Assembly (NCBI RefSeq): GCF_042655385.1
Contig: NZ_JBHSMA010000009.1
Span: 127,960 to 191,959, forward strand
Origin: Larkinella bovis
GTDB lineage: Bacteria; Bacteroidota; Bacteroidia; Cytophagales; Spirosomataceae
Length of the DNA: 64,000 bases
Reading direction: 5' to 3'
The notes below the pieces were generated by a model. It was not told the origin of the DNA. It saw nothing but the letters and a program-made list of their open reading frames with translations, and made no database searches. The position numbers and the translations under genes were made by a program. Shown piece after piece: positions 1 to 8,521 of this stretch (its first letter is position 1; each line of letters opens with the position of its first letter).

Positions 1-1
1 T

Positions 2-313
2 GATTCAGGCAAGATCAAGTGGGGTATGCAGCCGATTGTTTTCAAATCTTTTAACAGCCTGGGCCAGTCCGATTACTCGGGCGGTTTTGCGCCCAACGTC
101 GAGGTGGAGGAACCGATCAACCTGCAACCGCTCGGCGATGTTCAGGAAGCCCTGCTCAACGAAGCCCTTTACCAGATTACGGGCAACCGGCTTGCCCGGC
201 GCGCCGTGGCCGAACCCAACAGGCTGCCCGCCCTGGGGTCGTCGATCCAGCACAGAGCCAATGGCGGCCGGATGATTAAAACGCTGTCAACCTTTAAACC
301 GAGCAAGTTCTAA
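2..313 (+). CDS. S41 family peptidase, C-terminal part
   Basis: The gene runs in from the left edge, so only the last 103 residues are visible. The segment KSFNSLGQSDYSGGF followed by LGDVQEALLNEAL is typical of the C-terminal end of Bacteroidota S41 (tail-specific, C-terminal processing) serine proteases, where it follows the catalytic core. The catalytic Ser/Lys pair is outside the window, so activity cannot be judged. The stop is 26 nt before the next gene on the same strand, suggesting co-transcription with the barrel-like protein. These proteases are normally exported lipoproteins or periplasmic enzymes. The family call rests on this tail only. Confidence 0.7.
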   Translation, partial: DSGKIKWGMQPIVFKSFNSLGQSDYSGGFAPNVEVEEPINLQPLGDVQEALLNEALYQITGNRLARRAVAEPNRLPALGSSIQHRANGGRMIKTLSTFKPSKF

Positions 314-339
314 CAAAACCACCAAGCAGGTCCTTTTCC

Positions 340-1308
340 ATGAAAACCGCGCTGAACACGTTCTGGCTCATGATCCTGGCTTCCCCGGCTATTGCGCAGG
401 GAATGGCGGACTATTACCGCCCGACGGGGGAAACCGCCGAAGAGCGAAGCCCGGAAGGGCGGTCGGCCCACAGCCGCCGAACCGAGTTGACGCAACTGCT
501 TGCCCGGTACGGTGAAGCGTATATCCGGGATCGTTGGTACCTCAGCCTCGACGGTTTTTTCCGGTCGGACCAAGGACAGCTGGATGAAACGTTTGATGGA
601 TTGATCAGCACGAAAGCCACCACCAAAACCGGCTGGAGCGCCCTCGTCGGGTGGGTCAGTAACGAACGCTGGGCCTTCGAAGGTGGTTTGGCCCGCTCCC
701 CCATCCACAACACGCTGGTGGTCGGCAGTGGGATCAATGCGCTGGATTTGCGGTTCGGGAACAACAAAACCGGTTTGGTGGCGCGGGGAAAATACCTGAT
801 GCGGTTTGGCAGGCGAACCGGCAACGCCGGTTTCTGGCTCGGGGCCGGTGCCTGGCTGGTTCCCAACAACGGGAAGCAGGTAAGCAGCTTTTTAGTCGAA
901 GGGTATAGCTATCGCGGCTCGGGTGGTGGCCTGGGTCGGCGAACCAGTCAGATTCTGATCGATACCCTCCAGATTTTCGGGGTAACCCGCCAGAGTTCGC
1001 ACCTGAGCGGAATGGCCGAAGCCACGGCGGAGTATACCATCAAACTCGGCGGTCATGCCGATCTAAGCCTGTTTGCCCGAAAATACTGGGGCATCGGCCC
1101 TTCACTAACAACCAACCTGTTGTATACCGTCAATAGCGGAGCGTCGCAGCCCGCCGTTCTTCGGAGCGACGGCAGCGGCTGGAGCGTGGGCCTATCGGTA
1201 CGGTATGCCTACGCGCTCCGCTATGACCTGCGAAAAATGCCCGGCATTTTTAACCTGCGCGGTAACCGGCCAGAACCGGCGACCGGGAAACGACGAAACG
1301 GACTTTAA
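340..1308 (+). CDS. exported outer-membrane barrel-like protein, unknown function
   Basis: 322 residues with a cleavable signal peptide (about residues 1-20, ending in SPAIAQ). The mature part alternates short polar and aromatic/glycine-rich stretches (WYLSLDGFF, WSALVGWV, WAFEGGL, GFWLGAGAWLV, SVGLSVRYAYAL), as expected for an outer-membrane beta-barrel. I do not recognise a named family. It begins 26 nt after the S41 protease and is followed by a terminator-like hairpin, so the two may form a unit. The C-terminus ends in a basic tail (GKRRNGL) rather than the usual terminal aromatic residue, so a soluble beta-rich protein is not excluded. Confidence 0.6.
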   Translation: MKTALNTFWLMILASPAIAQGMADYYRPTGETAEERSPEGRSAHSRRTELTQLLARYGEAYIRDRWYLSLDGFFRSDQGQLDETFDGLISTKATTKTGWSALVGWVSNERWAFEGGLARSPIHNTLVVGSGINALDLRFGNNKTGLVARGKYLMRFGRRTGNAGFWLGAGAWLVPNNGKQVSSFLVEGYSYRGSGGGLGRRTSQILIDTLQIFGVTRQSSHLSGMAEATAEYTIKLGGHADLSLFARKYWGIGPSLTTNLLYTVNSGASQPAVLRSDGSGWSVGLSVRYAYALRYDLRKMPGIFNLRGNRPEPATGKRRNGL

Positions 1309-1353
1309 ATCAATGCCTTTAGTTCAAACGCGAACCTCTTTATCCCTTTTTTC

Positions 1354-1383
1354 AAACCGGTGTCCATGCAGCACCGGGTTTTT
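1354..1383 (+). terminator. Rho-independent terminator after barrel-like gene
   Basis: AAACCGGTG pairs with CACCGGGTTT (one bulged C) around the loop TCCATGCAGC, followed by a run of five T. It lies between the barrel-like gene and the kelch gene, separating their transcripts at least partly. Confidence 0.55.
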
Positions 1384-1409
1384 CTGTTTAATCACTTTCC
1401 CCTTTTTTT

Positions 1410-2465
1410 ATGAAAAGTTTAGTTGAACGCCTGCCGATTCCGGCATCCACACGGGTAACCAGTTTCTTTAAAAACCGCCGTTCTGCAACGCTCACGCTAC
1501 TGGGTTACGCCCTGGTCTGGAGCCTGTGGGGGGCCATACTGAGCAGTTGCAGCAGCGAAGAATCCGTGGCCGTCCTCGGTGACTGGAAGCGTCGGTCCGA
1601 TTTTGAAGGGGTTGCCCGCAACGCCGTAGCCGGTTTTGTGCTGAACAATGTAGCCTATATGGGTACGGGCACCGATTCCGATAACAACCGGCTGAAAGAC
1701 TTCTGGTCGTACGACCCGGCCCGCAACACCTGGACCCAACGGGCCGATTTTGGGGGTGAAGCCCGGAATGCTGCCGTCGGGTTTGGCATCGGTTCCAAAG
1801 GCTATCTGGGAACGGGTCTGAACACCAACAGCGACCGGCTGAAAGATTTCTGGGAGTATACGCCCACGACTAATTCCTGGAAACGCGTGGCCGACTTCGG
1901 CGGAACCGCCCGGCGCAACGCGGTGGCCTTTTCGGTCGGCAACAAAGGATTTGTCGGCACCGGTTTTGACGGTAATTACCTGAAAGATTTCTGGGCCTAC
2001 GATCCGGCCAAGGACGAATGGACCAAAACCGCCAGCTACGGGGGCGCTAAACGCCTGGGGGCGATCTCGTTCGTGATCGATGGGCTGGCCTACGTTGGCA
2101 CCGGCAACAACAACGGCTCGGCGGAAAAAGACTGGTGGGCCTACGATGCGGCCAATGATACCTGGATCGAAAAAGGGGATTTTGAAAGCGACGAGCTGGT
2201 GCAACGCAGCTACGGAATCGGTTTTTCAATCGGCAACAAGGGCTATGTGACGCTCGGCGACGGCAGCACGACGGTTTGGGTGTACGACCCAGCCACCGAC
2301 GACTGGTATGAGCAGGGCACGTTTGAAGGAACCGCCCGGCAATATGCGTTCGGTTTTGCCATCAACGGAAAAGGCTATGTAACCACGGGCAGCAATGGCT
2401 CGGGCCGTTTCGACGACCTGTGGGAATATGATCCGAACGTCGAGCAGGACACCTCCACCAACTAA
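1410..2465 (+). CDS. kelch-repeat lipoprotein
   Basis: 351 residues. A long N-terminal region with one hydrophobic segment ends in a lipobox-like ILSSC (Cys47), indicating a lipoprotein with an unusually long n-region. The rest is six kelch-type blades, each with a hydrophobic strand ending in GTG or similar (AYMGTG, GYLGTG, GFVGTG, AYVGTG, GYVTLG, GYVTTG) and then an FW.YDP...W motif. This is a complete six-bladed propeller, known in Bacteroidota as galactose-oxidase/kelch-like proteins, usually with binding rather than enzymatic roles. DUF4907 and DUF4270 genes follow on the same strand, a grouping common in this phylum. Ligand unknown. Confidence 0.85.
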   Translation: MKSLVERLPIPASTRVTSFFKNRRSATLTLLGYALVWSLWGAILSSCSSEESVAVLGDWKRRSDFEGVARNAVAGFVLNNVAYMGTGTDSDNNRLKDFWSYDPARNTWTQRADFGGEARNAAVGFGIGSKGYLGTGLNTNSDRLKDFWEYTPTTNSWKRVADFGGTARRNAVAFSVGNKGFVGTGFDGNYLKDFWAYDPAKDEWTKTASYGGAKRLGAISFVIDGLAYVGTGNNNGSAEKDWWAYDAANDTWIEKGDFESDELVQRSYGIGFSIGNKGYVTLGDGSTTVWVYDPATDDWYEQGTFEGTARQYAFGFAINGKGYVTTGSNGSGRFDDLWEYDPNVEQDTSTN

Positions 2466-2473
2466 CCGACGCC

Positions 2474-2797
2474 ATGAAACGCAGACCGTTGCAATCGTTT
2501 GCCCTTCTGCTGCTGGGGCTGACCGCCATAACCGTCTACAGCCTGTTTCGGCCCAAACCGCAGTATGAACTTCGGACCCTGAACTCCCCGACCGGCTGGG
2601 GGTATCGGATTGTGCTGAACGGAAAACCCGTGATCGACCAGCCCACCGTACCGGGGCAATCCGGCCAGCGCGGTTTTGTCAGCGAAGCGCTGGCCCGGCG
2701 CGTGGGTGAGCGGGTCGTTTCCAAACTGAAACTGGGCCAGTTTCCGCCCACGCTCACGCCAGCTGAACTGAACCAGCTTGGGGTGCCGATTCAATAA
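2474..2797 (+). CDS. DUF4907 family protein
   Basis: 107 residues: one N-terminal hydrophobic segment (about 8-24) acting as membrane anchor or signal, then a small domain with GWGYRIVLNGKPVIDQP and GQRGFVSEALARRVGERVVSKL. This matches DUF4907 in order and length. It starts 8 nt after the kelch stop, so the two are almost certainly co-transcribed. Function is unknown; the constant association with kelch and DUF4270 proteins suggests a cell-envelope role. A long palindrome lies between this gene and the DUF4270 gene. Confidence 0.75.
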   Translation: MKRRPLQSFALLLLGLTAITVYSLFRPKPQYELRTLNSPTGWGYRIVLNGKPVIDQPTVPGQSGQRGFVSEALARRVGERVVSKLKLGQFPPTLTPAELNQLGVPIQ

Positions 2798-2800
2798 ATC

Positions 2801-2890
2801 GGGGGACGGTTTACGGTTTTCGGGATTCGGTGTTGGGTTGAAAGTCGTCAGCCGCCGTAAACCGAATACTGAAAACCGTAAACCGTCCCC
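2801..2890. repeat. long intergenic palindrome (30-bp arms)
   Basis: Left arm 2802-2831 and right arm 2861-2890 are inverted repeats matching at 28 of 30 positions, with a 29-nt spacer. The arms are internally repetitive (GGTTTACGGTTTTCGG). It begins 4 nt after the DUF4907 stop. There is no T-run after the stem, so it is not a canonical terminator. It shares its architecture, but not its sequence, with the palindromes at 39.7, 42.7, 51.4 and 53.2 kb. Confidence 0.8.
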
Positions 2891-2907
2891 GTCAAATTCT
2901 TTCCTCT

Positions 2908-4227
2908 ATGCAACCCTTTTTGCGCTTAACACTCCCGGTGCTGGCGGTTTTTCTCGTGTTGGCTGCCTGTACCTCGGGCGACCTGGACGTGGGGCAGGAC
3001 CTGATCAGACCCGACGAAATGCAGATTCAATACATCGATACGGTTACCGTCAACCTCTCGACCGTGATGGTTCCCGACTCGTTCATCACTTCTTCCGACA
3101 GCACGGTCCTGGTGGGGCGCTGGACGGATCCGCTAACCGGCCTGATGCAGGCCCGCGGTTTTGGCTCGTTATCGTATGCGACGAACGATTTACCCGATCA
3201 GAAAGGCATTCGTTTCGACTCGCTGGTGCTGGAAATGGACTACGCGTACTCAATTGGTGACACGCTGAACCCGGTTTCCCTCCAGATTCATCAGCTCCAG
3301 AAACCGCTTGAGGTTGGGGCGGTGCATTACAATACGCAATCTGTTCCGTACAACACGCAGCCACTGATTCAGAAAACGTTCCTGCCGCAATTCAAAGATG
3401 TCACCCGGCAAATTCGGATACGGATTCCCGACGCGCTGGCCCGAACGTTCTACGATAAACTGATCAGCCGGGACATCAACAGCGCCGAAACCATGTCGGC
3501 GTTCTGGAAAGGGTTTGCCTTTGTGAGTGCCCCCGCGAACAATGTTTTTCTGGCGCTGAACCTGACTTCGGCCACTTCGGGAATCCGGCTGTACTACCGC
3601 CAGAACGACCTCAACCAGACTGCCCACAACCTGATTTTCCCGTTCCAGGCCGGACAGTTTACGCAACTGGCCAACAACCGCAGCGGCACGCCCTTGCAGG
3701 CGCTGCAACGGGCGTCGGATGTCATTCCCAGTCACACGACCGGGAATTCGGCCTTCCTGGTTCCGGGTGCTTTTTTATACACCCGCCTGGAAATTCCGTC
3801 GCTGAGCGAATTCATTAAACCGACCGGATTTCTCGGTCTCAACCGGGCTGAACTGGTCATCGAACCGATCCGCCGGAATCTGCGCGATAATGCTCCCCCA
3901 CCGGCTCAACTCGGCCTTTATTTTACCAACGCCCAGAACGAAACGCTGACGGCGGTTCCGGGTTTGGCCAACGGGGAGATATCGGCCGTCGCCAGTTACC
4001 AGTACCTGCCCAACGAACTCGAGTTGCAGGACGCTTATGTGTTCAACATTACGCAGTACATCAACCAGATCATGCGCGGGGAAGCGGTTGCCCGGCCGAT
4101 ATTGCTCCGGATTCCGTCGGGCCAGATCACGATGAAAACCATGTTGCAGCGGGTCGCGTTCGGAAACCGGCACCACACCACCGACCGGATCAAGCTGAAA
4201 CTGTATGTAACCTCGGACGCGAATTGA
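2908..4227 (+). CDS. DUF4270 family lipoprotein
   Basis: 439 residues with a lipoprotein signal (LVLAAC, Cys21) followed by the DUF4270 opening (GDLDVGQDLI). Later features of the family include a repeated pattern of beta-strands and a C-terminal GQITMKTMLQRVAFGN segment. Proteins of this family are Bacteroidota envelope lipoproteins of unknown function. It is last in a same-strand run with kelch and DUF4907 genes and ends 15 nt from the convergent oxidoreductase gene. The start is the only ATG placed properly before the lipobox. Confidence 0.8.
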   Translation: MQPFLRLTLPVLAVFLVLAACTSGDLDVGQDLIRPDEMQIQYIDTVTVNLSTVMVPDSFITSSDSTVLVGRWTDPLTGLMQARGFGSLSYATNDLPDQKGIRFDSLVLEMDYAYSIGDTLNPVSLQIHQLQKPLEVGAVHYNTQSVPYNTQPLIQKTFLPQFKDVTRQIRIRIPDALARTFYDKLISRDINSAETMSAFWKGFAFVSAPANNVFLALNLTSATSGIRLYYRQNDLNQTAHNLIFPFQAGQFTQLANNRSGTPLQALQRASDVIPSHTTGNSAFLVPGAFLYTRLEIPSLSEFIKPTGFLGLNRAELVIEPIRRNLRDNAPPPAQLGLYFTNAQNETLTAVPGLANGEISAVASYQYLPNELELQDAYVFNITQYINQIMRGEAVARPILLRIPSGQITMKTMLQRVAFGNRHHTTDRIKLKLYVTSDAN

Positions 4228-4242
4228 CAGCAATTGACCAGA

Positions 4243-5523
4243 TTACGTCAGATCCCACTTGCTGCGGTACTCGCGCGAGAGGTAGCCGTTGGCCTCCCGA
4301 TCGTGGACAAATTTTTCCTTGCGCGGATTCCATTCCAGCTTCCGGCCCAGCCGGTATGAGATCAGGCCGAGGTGCATGGGCATCGTCATCTGCCGGGCGT
4401 ATTCGAGGTTGGACTCCGGCTGGGTGCGGGCCTTGACGGCATCCACAAAATTCTGCTGGTGACCCGGCGACCGCTGAATACTCTTGGCTATTTCTGGAAC
4501 ATCGGTCATCACCACACCGTTAACGGTGATTTCGCGGGAGTTGTAATCGCAGAGTAAGGTGCCTTTATCGCCCTCAAAATAAGCCCCAATGCCCCGATTG
4601 GCCGCGCCCGGCACGTCCGGCGGTACGGAGGTCCAGTGAAGTTTCAGGCCTTCGAATTCGTAATCAATGCTGATCGACTTGGGAGCGTCGGCGATTCCGT
4701 CCGGCGCTTCCCCGGTCGCACTGACGCTTTTCAGGTTTTTCGGACTGATTGACCACCAGACAATGTCGGCAATGTGGCTCCAGAAATCCTGAAAGACGCC
4801 CCCCGAATAATCCAGAAAATAGCGGTACGTAAAATGGCAGCGCTGGGGCGTATACAGCGAATACGGCGCGGGCCCCAGCCACATGTCCCAGTTCAGGGTA
4901 GCGGGTGGCGTCTGGTAGTTGGCCGGTCCCAGATCGGGCGGCAACCCGGTTTTCCACAACCGCACGGTATGCACCTTGCCGATGGCCCCACCCCGAATCA
5001 ATTCCACGACGCGGTGATAATTATCCCCGGCATGAATCTGCGTACCGAGTTGAAATACCCGCTTATGGCGGTTCAGTTGCTTCAGCATTTTTTGCCCTTC
5101 GCGCACATCGAACGACAGCGGTTTTTCGCCGTACACGTCTTTTCCGGCCTGAAAGGCCAGAATCGCCACCTGCGCGTGCCAGTGATCGGGCGTAGCCACG
5201 GTTACGGCATCGATGTCTTTCCGGTCCAGAATATGCCGGAAATCGCTGTATCCCTGGGATTTCGTCCCCGGATTCAGGTCCGACAAGCGTTTCAGGCTGC
5301 TGTTCAGGTGGTCCTGATCCAGATCGCAGAGAGCCACAATCTCGACTTCGGGTAGTTTGGCAAACCAGCCCATGTGGTTGTTGCCCATGCCGCCCAGGCC
5401 GATGTGGGCAATTCGCAAGCGGTCGCTCGGTGCCACTTTCCGGAGATTCGGCAACAGCGTCAGACCAAGGGCGCCCGCGCTGCTTTGTTTTAAAAATTCA
5501 CGGCGGTTAAGTAGGTGATTCAT
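4243..5523 (-). CDS. Tat-exported Gfo/Idh/MocA family oxidoreductase
   Basis: 426 residues. The N-terminus has a twin-arginine signal (NRREFLKQSSAGALGLTLLP), so the folded, cofactor-loaded enzyme is probably exported to the periplasm. The Rossmann nucleotide-binding motif GLGGMG follows (about residues 42-47), then ALCDLD and the family signature GEKPLS with the catalytic-type Lys. The C-terminal substrate domain contains the conserved WHAQ and HLGLISYRLGR regions. Such enzymes act on sugars, inositols or their derivatives with NAD(P); the substrate cannot be read from sequence. It is monocistronic, divergent from the phosphatase-like gene. Confidence 0.9.
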   Translation of the reverse strand: MNHLLNRREFLKQSSAGALGLTLLPNLRKVAPSDRLRIAHIGLGGMGNNHMGWFAKLPEVEIVALCDLDQDHLNSSLKRLSDLNPGTKSQGYSDFRHILDRKDIDAVTVATPDHWHAQVAILAFQAGKDVYGEKPLSFDVREGQKMLKQLNRHKRVFQLGTQIHAGDNYHRVVELIRGGAIGKVHTVRLWKTGLPPDLGPANYQTPPATLNWDMWLGPAPYSLYTPQRCHFTYRYFLDYSGGVFQDFWSHIADIVWWSISPKNLKSVSATGEAPDGIADAPKSISIDYEFEGLKLHWTSVPPDVPGAANRGIGAYFEGDKGTLLCDYNSREITVNGVVMTDVPEIAKSIQRSPGHQQNFVDAVKARTQPESNLEYARQMTMPMHLGLISYRLGRKLEWNPRKEKFVHDREANGYLSREYRSKWDLT

Positions 5524-5682
5524 ACGGTAAAAGGGTCAGAAATGCAGATTTAAGGTACAAATAAATCAAATTCTGCTCATTAAACTCTTTACAAAAAATT
5601 AACCAACCGGGAATCACAGAGTCCGGCGACTTTTCGTTATTTTACCCATTCATCCGTTCCGATTCAGACCTTCCTCAATTTT

Positions 5683-6780
5683 ATGAACCGACTGTTACTA
5701 ACCGTCTCCCTGATTTTCCTGCTATCTTCGCTTGCACCCGTCAACGCCCAGCAAACGCAGAATGTCATTCTGGTCACACTCGACGGGGTTCGCTGGCAGG
5801 AGGTTTTCACCGGCGCCGATTCCACGCTGCTCTTCGACCCGGCCTACTCGCCCGATACGGCCACAGCCCGCAAATTTTTCTGGGCCGCCACCCCCCAGGA
5901 ACGGCGCAAACAGTTGTTTCCCTTTCTCTGGAATACGGTTTCCAAAGAAGGCCAACTCTACGGCAACCGACTGAAAGGCAGCAAGGTAAACACCTCCAAC
6001 CCGTTCTGGTTCAGTTACCCGGGCTACAACGAAATTCTGTCGGGGTATGCCGATGAACGCATCAAATCGAACGACAAGATTGATAATCCGAATACGACTG
6101 TGCTCGAATTTCTGCATAACAAACCGGCTTATAAAGGCCGGATTGCCGCATTTTCGTCCTGGGATGTTATTGAAGCCGCCGTGAATGAGACGAAAACCGG
6201 CATTTATGCCAGTTCGGGCAATGAACGAATTACCAACCCCAAAACCGCCACCGACTCGCTGCTCAACAGCATGATGAGTACCATTCCCCCGCAGGTCTGG
6301 GACAAAACCGTCCGCAGCGATTTTCTGACGTATTATGCCGCGAAGAATTATCTGCTGCAAAACCGCCCCCGCGTGCTGTTCATGCAGTTCGACGAAACCG
6401 ACGGCCTGGCCCATGCCGGCCGGTATGCCGACGATTTGCGCATGGTGAACACGGTGGATGCTTTCCTGGCCGATCTGTGGAAAACCCTTCAGCAGATTCC
6501 GCAGTATGCCGGGAAAACCACCCTGATCGTGACCACCGACCACGGGCGCGGACATACCCCGAAAGCAACCTGGAAAGGGCACGGCACCAAAACGCCGGAT
6601 TCGTACCAGATGTGGTTTGCCTTCATCGGCCCCGACACCCCACCCACCGGCGAACAGACGGGTGGCCCGGTTTTATTCCAGAATCAGCTGGCGGCTACGC
6701 TGGCGCGGTTGTTAGGCGAAGATTTTAAATGCGAGCACCCGGTTGGCCCGCCCGTGACGACGGTTCTAAAACCGTACTAA
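5683..6780 (+). CDS. secreted alkaline-phosphatase-superfamily enzyme
   Basis: 365 residues with a signal peptide (about 1-22, ending VNAQ). The core begins with ILVTLDGVRWQEVF, the metal-binding Asp-Gly entry of alkaline-phosphatase-like/phosphodiesterase folds. MQFDETDGLAHAGRY and TTDHGRGHTP provide the further Asp/His metal ligands, so both two-metal halves are present. Substrate is unknown; relatives are annotated as sulfatases, phosphodiesterases or phosphoglyceromutase-like hydrolases. It is a single gene divergent from the oxidoreductase, with 159 nt between them for two promoters. Confidence 0.8.
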   Translation: MNRLLLTVSLIFLLSSLAPVNAQQTQNVILVTLDGVRWQEVFTGADSTLLFDPAYSPDTATARKFFWAATPQERRKQLFPFLWNTVSKEGQLYGNRLKGSKVNTSNPFWFSYPGYNEILSGYADERIKSNDKIDNPNTTVLEFLHNKPAYKGRIAAFSSWDVIEAAVNETKTGIYASSGNERITNPKTATDSLLNSMMSTIPPQVWDKTVRSDFLTYYAAKNYLLQNRPRVLFMQFDETDGLAHAGRYADDLRMVNTVDAFLADLWKTLQQIPQYAGKTTLIVTTDHGRGHTPKATWKGHGTKTPDSYQMWFAFIGPDTPPTGEQTGGPVLFQNQLAATLARLLGEDFKCEHPVGPPVTTVLKPY

Positions 6781-6820
6781 ATGATAAGCCGATTCGGTCG
6801 CAGAAGGAGCAGGCAGGAAG

Positions 6821-7168
6821 TTACCCCTGGATAATCCGGCGCATCAGCGCGACGCTGACCACCAGCCCGAGGGCAATGCCAACCGAGTCCGCTGCGAGAT
6901 CCAGCCATTCGAAGCTGCGGTTGATGGGCATCACCAACTGGTAGATTTCGATCAGAAAACCGTAGAGAACCCCAATGACAAAAATCCGGATCGGAGACTT
7001 GGAAACTGTTCCCCAAAGCAATCCCCAAAGGCCGAAAATGCCGACATGAATGAATTTATCGTTGGTGGTCATCTCCGGAGACAGGTAATCGCTGGGCCAG
7101 GCACAACCGATAAAAATAGCGATTGTCCACCCAATCGCGGCCCACTTGATGAGTTGTTTCAGTCGCAT
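6821..7168 (-). CDS. VanZ-like membrane protein
   Basis: 115 residues with about four hydrophobic segments and the VanZ-like features FIHVGIFGLWGLLWG and IYQLVMPINRSFEWLDLAADSVGIALG. VanZ-like proteins are small membrane proteins of poorly defined function. The start ATG lies 1 nt after the gldF stop (TGA-T-ATG), so translation is probably coupled. A VanZ gene near gcvH and sprA is common in Bacteroidota; here it lies at the far end of the gcvH-side gene run. Confidence 0.8.
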   Translation of the reverse strand: MRLKQLIKWAAIGWTIAIFIGCAWPSDYLSPEMTTNDKFIHVGIFGLWGLLWGTVSKSPIRIFVIGVLYGFLIEIYQLVMPINRSFEWLDLAADSVGIALGLVVSVALMRRIIQG

Positions 7169-7169
7169 A

Positions 7170-7904
7170 TCAGCGGGTGAGGGCCGTCATACGCCACTCG
7201 GTCAAAAACAAGAATACGGTAATGACACTCATTAGATACAGGACGTTCCGGGAGTCGATCAGGCCGCGCCCCAGAGCCTGGTATTGCTCATCGAGGGCAA
7301 GCCAGGTCAACGGATAAGCCAGCGTTCCCCAAAACGCCAGACTCGCCAGCGAACTGATGCCCACGTATAATAAAAAACACAAAAACACGCCGACCACAAA
7401 CGCTACCACCTGGTTTTCATTGATGGAAGAAGCGAACAGACCGACGGCGACAAATACCCCGCCCAGCAGCACCAACCCCACATACGAACCAAAGACCGAA
7501 GCGGAATCCACGTTCCCAACCGGATTTCCCAATTGATAAATTGTATAATAATACACGAGGGTCGGTAGCAATAACAGGACCACCAGCAGCCAGTTGGCCA
7601 AAAATTTTGCCACCACCAACTGCCAGCGTGTCAGCGGTTTGGTCAGCAGCCATTCGATGGTGCCCGCCCGCACCTCTTCCGCAATGGAACGCATGGTGAT
7701 GGCCGGGACCAGAAAAAGCATGACGTAGGGAGCCAGCGAAAAGAAAACACCCAGATCGGCATAGCCGTATTCCAGCAGACTGGTATCCGGAAAAACCCAC
7801 ACCATCAGGCCCACGGCAGTCAGAAAAACCGCCATGATGACGTACGCAACCGGTGAGCTAAAAAAACCGTTGATTTCTTTCCGAAAAACCGGGAACATCG
7901 CCAT
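7170..7904 (-). CDS. gldF: gliding-motility ABC transporter permease GldF
   Basis: 244 residues, six predicted membrane segments, ABC-2 type permease. The N-terminus KEINGFFSSPVAYVIM and the segment MRSIAEEVRAGTIEWLLTKP are characteristic of GldF. In gliding Bacteroidota, GldF forms an ABC transporter with GldG and the ATPase GldA, required for motility. gldG usually follows gldF, but here the next gene is VanZ-like and no gldG is present. Two in-frame ATGs (7904 and 7898) are possible starts. It is separated by 85 nt from the DUF4199 gene upstream. Confidence 0.88.
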   Translation of the reverse strand: MAMFPVFRKEINGFFSSPVAYVIMAVFLTAVGLMVWVFPDTSLLEYGYADLGVFFSLAPYVMLFLVPAITMRSIAEEVRAGTIEWLLTKPLTRWQLVVAKFLANWLLVVLLLLPTLVYYYTIYQLGNPVGNVDSASVFGSYVGLVLLGGVFVAVGLFASSINENQVVAFVVGVFLCFLLYVGISSLASLAFWGTLAYPLTWLALDEQYQALGRGLIDSRNVLYLMSVITVFLFLTEWRMTALTR

Positions 7905-7989
7905 TCAGTGCAAGCGGTTAGACAAGAGAAAAAGATAATACCGATCCGGCCCTGTCCATTCGTAGGTTTTGCCTCACTTGAGCGAAAAC

Positions 7990-8517
7990 TCAGTTTTGAA
8001 AATCCGGGAACGTCGGTTTGTTCCGGCGCAGGAAAGCCGCCACAACCAGGGCAATCAGCACACCGAAAATAGCGGAAAACAGGACTCCCACCATAAACTG
8101 CAATCCGGGACTCTGCAACTTCTCGGTAAACTGCATGGCCTGGTCGATCTGCTCGTCGGACATACCCCGGCTTTCCAGTTGTTCACGGGCGTTGTCCAGC
8201 ATTTGCTGGCGAATGGTTGTATCAATGAAGTTGGTGTAAATCAGGCTGTAGGTAATCGACACCAGACCCGAAATCACCGATAACAGGGTTCCCAACCCAA
8301 CGCCCTCGCCGTAACTCATAAAACCGCCGTTCAACGCACGATAGTCCCGCATGGCCATAATGGCTACCGCAATGGCAATCACCAGGCTGATCCATTGCAT
8401 GGACTGGTTGGTAAACAAACCGGCTACATTGATAATGGTGGTGTAAACCATAAAAATAACACCGGATATCAGACCCCATTTCAGGGCGACACGGGCAAGC
8501 GACGGTTTTTCTTCCAT
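7990..8517 (-). CDS. DUF4199 membrane protein
   Basis: 175 residues with four hydrophobic segments and the DUF4199 pattern: ALKWGLISGVIF at the N-terminus, MAMRDYRALNGGFMSYGEG in the second quarter, a short soluble loop rich in Gln/Glu, and a final membrane segment. Family function is unknown and it is restricted largely to Bacteroidota. It starts 4 nt after the preceding paralogue, so both are translated from one message. Confidence 0.85.
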   Translation of the reverse strand: MEEKPSLARVALKWGLISGVIFMVYTTIINVAGLFTNQSMQWISLVIAIAVAIMAMRDYRALNGGFMSYGEGVGLGTLLSVISGLVSITYSLIYTNFIDTTIRQQMLDNAREQLESRGMSDEQIDQAMQFTEKLQSPGLQFMVGVLFSAIFGVLIALVVAAFLRRNKPTFPDFQN

Positions 8518-8521
8518 GTTG

